A stretch of 44,434 bases of DNA from Streptomyces corallincola (lineage in GTDB: Bacteria > Actinomycetota > Actinomycetes > Streptomycetales > Streptomycetaceae), in NCBI RefSeq assembly GCF_019104725.1, contig NZ_JAHRXF010000051.1, positions 1-44,434 on the forward strand. Direction: 5' to 3'. Below, piece by piece: positions 39,933-44,434 of this stretch. Each line of letters starts with the position of its first letter. Position 1 is the first letter of the stretch. The translations under genes were made by a program, and so were the position numbers. The notes under the pieces are model-generated. The model worked only from the letters and a program-made list of their open reading frames with translations, did no database searches and was not told the DNA's origin.

Positions 39933-41405
39933 GTGAGTGCTTCCCGGCCGAGTGGGACCACCGACGAACGCGGGCCGGACGGGTCCCGGCCGACCGGCCC
40001 GGCCGCCGACGCGCTCTCCGTGGCGCCGGAGGCCGCCGACGAGACGGGCGGATCCGTCGTGCTGCTGGCCGCGCTGCTGGACGGCATGGACGCGGCGCTG
40101 TGCGCCTTCGACGCGGACGGTGTCGTCACGCACTGGAACCGGGAGGCCGAGCGGATACTCGGCTGGAGCGCCGCCGAGGCCGTGGGCCGGGCGGGCTTCA
40201 CCGGCTGGGCGGTGCGCAGCGCGGACGCCGAGGACGTACAGGCGCGGCTGATGGCCGCCATGCGCGCGCCCGGCCGCCGGGTGCACGAGTTCGCGCTGGT
40301 CACCAAGGCGGGCGGCCGGGTCCTGGTGCGCACCCAGTCGGCGGCCGTGCGCGGCCCGGACGGCGAGCCCGCCGGGGTGTACTGCGCGTTCAGCGAGGTG
40401 CACGCCCAGATCGACCTGGAGCGGTCCGTCGCGCTCAGCGAGGCCCTGTTCGAGGACGCGTCCTGGGGGGTCGTGCTGATCGACGCCGACCTGCGTCCGG
40501 CCGTGGTCAACGCCCGCGCCGCCCGCGCCTTCGGCACCGCCCGCACCGCCCTGCTGGGCCGCCCGCTGGGCGAACTGATCACCCAGGGCGTGGAGGAGCT
40601 CCAGAGCGCCCTCACCCATGTCCTCGCCGAGGGCGCCCCGCCCGCGCCCGCCGAGCTGTGGGTGACCGTGCGCACCCCGGAGGGCGAGGAGCGGCACTGC
40701 TGGCGCAGCGGCTTCCTCCGGCTGGCCTCGCCACTCGCCGAAGAACCGGTTCCCCTCGGTGTGGGCTGGCTGTTCCAGGACGTCACCGACGCCAAGCGGG
40801 CCGAGCAGGACGCGGCGCGGCTCCGGTTCCGTACCAACCAGTCGTACCGGGCCGCCCGCGTGGCCGCCGAGTGCGAGGACCCGGCCGAGGCGGCCACCGT
40901 GCACCTCGACTTCGCCCTCGCCGGGTTCGCCGACCACGCGCTGCTGGACCGGGTGTCCGCGAGCGGTCCCGCCTCCGGGGGCGGTGACGGCGGTCGTACG
41001 GCGCGGGTGCGGCTGGTACGGGTCGCCGCCGCGCCCGCCGGGGCCGCCGGACCGGGCCACGACGCCTGCCCGGCCGGACTCCCGCTGCGGTACGCCTCCG
41101 GTCACCCCGCGCCGAGCTGCGTCGAGCGGGGCGGTACGGTCCGTGCCGACGCCGGGGACCGTACCGGCGAGCGCGCCCGCGAGTGGGCGCTCGCCCGGCA
41201 GTGGCCCGCGGACACCGCGCACGCGCTGTGCGTCCCGCTGCGCAGCCGGGGCCGCACCCTCGGCGTCGTCACCTTCCTGCGCGGCACCGGCCGCAGCCGC
41301 TACGAACGCCCCGACGCTGCCTACGCGGAGGACGTGGCCGCCCGTATCGCCGCCGCGCTCGACCTGGCGGGGGAGCGGGGGGCCGCCGGGGGCCCGGCGG
41401 GCTGA
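39933..41405 (+). CDS. PAS-PAS-GAF sensor protein without output domain
   Basis: 490 aa. PAS 1 lies at about 40-160 (GMDAALCAFDADGVVTHWNREAERILGWSAAEAVGR) and PAS 2 at about 165-290 (SWGVVLIDADLRPAVVNARAARAFG). A short coiled linker and a C-terminal GAF-like domain follow (LCVPLRSRGRTLGVVTFLRG, then YAEDVAARIAAALDLAGER). In related Streptomyces proteins this N-terminal architecture precedes a PP2C/SpoIIE phosphatase domain, which is absent here; the frame stops right after the GAF helix. GTG 39933 with AGGGGG upstream is preferred to GTG 39894. Probably cytoplasmic; ligand unknown. Confidence 0.8.
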   Translation: MSASRPSGTTDERGPDGSRPTGPAADALSVAPEAADETGGSVVLLAALLDGMDAALCAFDADGVVTHWNREAERILGWSAAEAVGRAGFTGWAVRSADAEDVQARLMAAMRAPGRRVHEFALVTKAGGRVLVRTQSAAVRGPDGEPAGVYCAFSEVHAQIDLERSVALSEALFEDASWGVVLIDADLRPAVVNARAARAFGTARTALLGRPLGELITQGVEELQSALTHVLAEGAPPAPAELWVTVRTPEGEERHCWRSGFLRLASPLAEEPVPLGVGWLFQDVTDAKRAEQDAARLRFRTNQSYRAARVAAECEDPAEAATVHLDFALAGFADHALLDRVSASGPASGGGDGGRTARVRLVRVAAAPAGAAGPGHDACPAGLPLRYASGHPAPSCVERGGTVRADAGDRTGERAREWALARQWPADTAHALCVPLRSRGRTLGVVTFLRGTGRSRYERPDAAYAEDVAARIAAALDLAGERGAAGGPAG

Positions 41406-41492
41406 TCCACGCGGGCCGGGCGCACCGCGCCTCGTACGGGCCACGTCCGCCACGGGTCGCCCGGTGCCGACTCCCGTGCCCGTACCGCCCGT

Positions 41493-42245
41493 TCAGCGCT
41501 GGTAGAAGATCCGGTCGCCGTACTCCGTCATCACGCGCCGGTTCCATTCCGTGCCGCCGTCCACGTTGCCGGAGCGGAGCAGCGGGGGTTCGATGCCCCG
41601 GTCGGCGAGGGTGGCGGCGGCGGTGGCGACCATCGCCTGCATCAGCGCGGAGGTGACCACGGTGGAGGCGGGGGCGAAGGGGGCCGGGATGGTGTCCAGG
41701 GTGAGTTCCGCGTCCCCCACGGCGATCTTGGAGTCGAGTACGACGTCGCAGTGGTCCTTGAGGAAGGTGCCCGAGCGGTGCCGGGAGGAGGTCCCGGCGG
41801 TGTACGCCATGGAGGTCACGCCGATCACCTTCAGGCCCAGCGCGCGGGCCTTGAGCGCCATCTCGACGGGCAGGGCGTTGCGGCCGGACAACGAGATGAC
41901 GATCAGCGCGTCGCCCGCGCGGGCCGGGGAGCAGTCGAGGACGGCGTCGGCCAGCCCCTCCACCCGCTCCAGCGCGGAGCCCAGCGTGGCCGGGGCCTCG
42001 ACGCCGACGGCGCCGGGGACGGCGAGCAGGTTGAGCAGGGCGAGTCCACCGGCCCGGTAGACCACGTCCTGGGCGGCCAGCGCGGAGTGCCCGGCGCCGT
42101 AGGCGAACAGCCTGCCTCCGGACTCCACGGTGTCCGCGAGCAGCGTGCCCGCCGCCGCGACCGCGTCCGCCTCCTCCTCGCGGACCCGTCGCAGCAGGCC
42201 GATGGCGGCGTCGAAGAACAGCTCGGCGGCCGTGCCGTCGCTCAT
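41493..42245 (-). CDS. SIS-domain phosphosugar-binding protein (UPF0309 type)
   Basis: 250 aa. A single SIS domain is marked by GGRLFAYGAGHSALAAQDVVYRAGG, DALIVISLSGRNALPVEMALKARALG and the C-terminal NVDGGTEWNRRVMTEYGDRI. SIS domains bind or isomerise phosphosugars, for example in amino-sugar metabolism. The ATG follows GGAAGGGG. It is divergent from dmdR1, as in S. coelicolor by my recollection. The true substrate is not known for this subgroup. Confidence 0.88.
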   Translation of the reverse strand: MSDGTAAELFFDAAIGLLRRVREEEADAVAAAGTLLADTVESGGRLFAYGAGHSALAAQDVVYRAGGLALLNLLAVPGAVGVEAPATLGSALERVEGLADAVLDCSPARAGDALIVISLSGRNALPVEMALKARALGLKVIGVTSMAYTAGTSSRHRSGTFLKDHCDVVLDSKIAVGDAELTLDTIPAPFAPASTVVTSALMQAMVATAAATLADRGIEPPLLRSGNVDGGTEWNRRVMTEYGDRIFYQR

Positions 42246-42309
42246 TGGGATGTCCCCTTCCGGCGTCCCGCCGCGGCTCTCCCGGCGGCCGTGTCGCGGA
42301 TCACGGTGC

Positions 42310-42332
42310 GGTCCGGACCAGCCCTGTGTCAA
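42310..42332 (-). promoter_or_regulatory. promoter/operator candidate of the SIS gene
   Basis: On the minus strand a consensus -35, TTGACA (42327-42332), is followed after seven bases by the perfect palindrome GGTCCGGACC (42310-42319). A clear -10 is missing. Confidence 0.35.
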
Positions 42333-42511
42333 TACGCCCTCACACCCCGTGCGCACCGGGCGCCCCGGGCGCTCCACGCGTCGCACCACTGGGGTGGCCG
42401 ACGGGGGCCGGGTACGGACGGTGGCACTCGCTTGTCAGTGGTATCCGGCAGAATTGAACGAAGGGCCGTCGCACGCGCCGGGCAACCGGCACAGGTAATC
42501 GAGGGGCACGT

Positions 42512-43204
42512 ATGTCCGGACTGATCGACACCACGGAGATGTATCTCCGCACCATCCTCGAACTGGAAGAGGAAGGCGTCGTGCCCATGCGCGCCCGCAT
42601 CGCCGAGCGCCTCGACCAGAGCGGGCCGACCGTGAGCCAGACCGTGGCGCGCATGGAGCGCGACGGGCTGGTCTCCGTGGCCAGCGACCGTCACCTGGAG
42701 CTGACCGAGGAGGGCCGTCGGCTGGCCACCCGCGTGATGCGCAAGCACCGCCTCGCGGAGTGCCTGCTCGTCGATGTGATCGGCCTGGAGTGGGAGCAGG
42801 TGCACGCGGAGGCGTGCCGCTGGGAGCACGTGATGAGCGAGGCCGTCGAGCGCCGGGTGCTGGAGCTGCTGCGGCACCCCACCGAGTCGCCCTACGGCAA
42901 CCCCATCCCCGGTCTTGAGGAGCTGGGCGAGAAGGACGGCGCCCATCCGTTCCTGGACGAGGGCATGGTCTCGCTGGCGGACCTCGCCCCCGGCGCCGAC
43001 GGCAAGAACGTGGTCGTCCGGCGGATCGGGGAGCCCATCCAGACCGACGCGCAGCTGATGTACGCCCTGCGCCGGGCGGGGGTGCAGCCCGGTTCGGTGG
43101 TGAGTGTCACGGAGTCGGCGGGCGGGGTGCTGGTGGGCAGCGGCGGTGAGGCGGCGGAGCTGGAGGCGGACGTCGCCTCCCATGTGTTCGTGGCCAAGGG
43201 CTGA
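42512..43204 (+). CDS. dmdR1: iron-dependent DtxR/IdeR family repressor DmdR1
   Basis: 230 aa. Every metal ligand of DtxR is present at the same residue numbers: H79, E83 and H98 of the ancillary site, and M10, C102, E105 and H106 of the primary site (MSGLIDTTEMYL; RKHRLAECLLVDV; CRWEHVMSE). The N-terminal winged helix (ARIAERLDQSGPTVSQTVARMERDG) binds iron boxes when loaded with Fe(II), repressing siderophore genes. A C-terminal SH3-like domain completes it. The ATG follows GAGGGG. In S. coelicolor an antiparallel gene, adm, overlaps dmdR1; a long antisense frame exists here too. Confidence 0.95.
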   Translation: MSGLIDTTEMYLRTILELEEEGVVPMRARIAERLDQSGPTVSQTVARMERDGLVSVASDRHLELTEEGRRLATRVMRKHRLAECLLVDVIGLEWEQVHAEACRWEHVMSEAVERRVLELLRHPTESPYGNPIPGLEELGEKDGAHPFLDEGMVSLADLAPGADGKNVVVRRIGEPIQTDAQLMYALRRAGVQPGSVVSVTESAGGVLVGSGGEAAELEADVASHVFVAKG

Positions 43205-43238
43205 GCGGCGGGCGGCGCCCCACCGGTATCGGCCCCCC

Positions 43239-43301
43239 GGCTCTCCGTGCGGGAGAGCCCCGGCCCTCACGGGAGAGCCCCGGCGCCTCCCGGCGCCGGG
43301 G
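43239..43301 (+). terminator. double hairpin terminator of dmdR1
   Basis: GGCTCTCC/GGAGAGCC (43239-43246 with 43252-43259) is followed by CCCCGGCGCC/GGCGCCGGGG (43278-43287 with 43292-43301). A second copy of GGGAGAGCCCCGG between them allows alternative pairing. Confidence 0.75.
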
Positions 43302-43588
43302 CCTCACCTCCCCGTGACCGACCCGGAGCCCCGAGCTCCCAGGGTCGTTCCCCACGGACCGCTTTTCCCCGAGTGGTCCGCCTCCCGCCTGAAAGATCCC
43401 CTCGGCGGCGGCGATCATTCCTTGAGGGGTGTCACTCGAACGAGGGGTGTTGGCCGGACGAAGCCGTTCGTCGAATGGGTTTTCGATAGCGTGCGAGGCA
43501 GTACGACCGGGACGAGACCGGCGGAGCGTACGGCCGTGACCAGGGCCGCACGCCCCGGTGGTCCGGGCGGAGCTGGGGGGCGGGAGCG
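43302..43588. other. promoter-bearing gap before the alpha/beta hydrolase
   Basis: No gene recognised. GAGGGGTGT occurs twice 18 bases apart around 43424-43450, separated by CACTCGAAC. TAGCGT near 43486-43493 is a possible -10. GGGAG precedes the hydrolase ATG. Confidence 0.35.
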
Positions 43589-44434
43589 ATGGCACGGCGT
43601 ATCGAAGTGACCGGGACGGGCGGGGTGCGGCTGGCCGCCTGGGAGTCCGGCGCGGCGGACCGCGCGCCGTCCGGCACGCCGGGCGTGCTGCTGCTCCACG
43701 GGCTGATGGGGTGCGCCTCCCACTGGGCGCGGATCGCGGGCCGACTGGCCCGGCGGCACCGTGTCGTCGCCCTCGACCAGCGCGGCCACGGCGCCAGCGA
43801 GGGCCCGCGGCAGGCCGCGTACACCCGTGAGGCGTACGTCGAGGACGCCGAGGCCGCGCTCGAACAGCTCGGGCTCGGGCCCGCTGTGCTCGTCGGCCAC
43901 GCGATGGGCGCGCTGACCGCCTGGCAGCTCGCCGCGCGCCGCCCCGACCTCGTGTGCGGCCTCGTCATCTGCGACATGCGGGCCTCCGCGCTCGGCGCGG
44001 CCTCCCAGCGGGAGTGGGCCGACTGGTTCGCGTCCTGGCCGCTGCCGTTCGCGCGGCTCGCGGACGCCCGGCACTGGTTCGCCGAGGGGGACCCCTGGTT
44101 GGAGCGGCCCGATCCGGCGCGCGGTGCGTTCTACGCCGAGAGCATGCGGGAGCATGCCGATGGCTGGCGGCCCGTCTTCGATCCCGGCCAGATGCTTCGC
44201 ACCCGTGAGAGCTGGGTCCATGACGCCCACTGGGACGAACTTGCCCAGGTCCGGTGTCCCGCCCTCGTCGTGCGGGGGCTTGACGGGGAGCTTGGTCGTG
44301 CGGAGGCGCAGGAGATGGTGCGGGTTCTTCCGCATGGCAGCTATGCGGAGATTCCCGAGGCGGGGCATCTCCTTCATTTTGAGCGGCCTTCTGCTCTTGG
44401 GGGGTTGCTGGGGGCCGGGAACATGCTGCGGTTC
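43589..44434 (+). CDS. alpha/beta hydrolase with Ala at the nucleophile position (truncated by window end)
   Basis: 282 codons are present with no stop before the window edge. The fold is clear: oxyanion-loop LLLHGLMGCASHW, ALDQRGHGASEGP, the nucleophile elbow VLVGHAMGALTAWQLA, and the late His in IPEAGHLLHFERP. The elbow reads G-H-A105-M-G where the family has Ser, so the canonical nucleophile is absent. The acidic residue is likely D in VVRGLDGELG. It may be a non-catalytic or altered-mechanism member. It follows dmdR1 after a terminator. Confidence 0.85.
   Translation, partial: MARRIEVTGTGGVRLAAWESGAADRAPSGTPGVLLLHGLMGCASHWARIAGRLARRHRVVALDQRGHGASEGPRQAAYTREAYVEDAEAALEQLGLGPAVLVGHAMGALTAWQLAARRPDLVCGLVICDMRASALGAASQREWADWFASWPLPFARLADARHWFAEGDPWLERPDPARGAFYAESMREHADGWRPVFDPGQMLRTRESWVHDAHWDELAQVRCPALVVRGLDGELGRAEAQEMVRVLPHGSYAEIPEAGHLLHFERPSALGGLLGAGNMLRF

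Overview
The window is a high-GC actinobacterial chromosome segment and almost certainly comes from a Streptomyces. Codon use has strong G/C third positions, several starts are GTG or TTG, and Shine-Dalgarno sequences are AGGAGG-like. The genes include a WhiJ-like XRE/DUF5753 regulator cluster with DUF397 (BldB-like) partners, a FemX-type peptidoglycan enzyme, an LL-type serC, and a DtxR-family regulator with the complete DmdR1/DtxR metal-ligand set. From memory, the order serC ... pdxH/citrate synthase ... SIS-domain protein/dmdR1 resembles the SCO4366-SCO4394 stretch of S. coelicolor; this was not checked against a database.

Layout. 1-4.7 kb: NCS2 purine permease, ribbon-helix-helix protein, MarR-MFS pair, ThpR-like 2H phosphoesterase and a 28-aa membrane peptide. 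4.7-8.1 kb: aldo/keto reductase, SGNH hydrolase, a membrane-anchored propeller-like secreted protein and a hypothetical protein. 8.2-12.9 kb: a WhiJ-type island with two XRE-DUF5753 regulators, three DUF397 proteins plus a possible remnant, a DUF6879 protein, an RsbW/AbpA-like ATPase, a proline-rich partner and a small ADP-ribosyltransferase-like protein. 13-16.7 kb: two secreted enzymes, a GH16 beta-1,3-glucanase with a C-terminal glucan-binding module and an M4 (thermolysin-like) protease. 16.7-26.1 kb: housekeeping and peripheral metabolism (serC, FAD/Fe-S D-2-hydroxyacid dehydrogenase, metallophosphoesterase, FemX, EamA exporter, malic enzyme). 26.4-35.4 kb: one tightly coupled operon with start/stop overlaps: TIGR03084 protein, AtuA-like protein, acyl-CoA carboxylase beta and alpha, acyl-CoA dehydrogenase, enoyl-CoA hydratase and TetR. 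Its composition matches an Atu/Liu-type pathway for branched or isoprenoid acyl-CoA breakdown. 35.6-44.4 kb: a leader peptide ahead of an isopenicillin-N-synthase-like oxygenase, pdxH and citrate synthase back to back, a structured-RNA intergenic region, a GNAT protein, a PAS/PAS/GAF protein, a SIS-domain protein, DmdR1 and a truncated alpha/beta hydrolase.

The most unusual signals are non-coding or very small. (i) The citrate synthase-GNAT gap has a minus-strand promoter (TTGAGC-17-TATGGT), a strong ribosome binding site, a 12-codon reading frame and several nested perfect stems; it looks like an undescribed structured RNA or attenuator. (ii) A 25-codon RRHVD-type leader peptide, apparently leaderless, precedes the oxygenase. 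(iii) Strain-like C-rich low-complexity expansions lie inside and between genes, most strikingly a His/Pro-rich linker in the AtuA-like protein. No rRNA, tRNA, CRISPR array, insertion sequence or phage gene was recognised.
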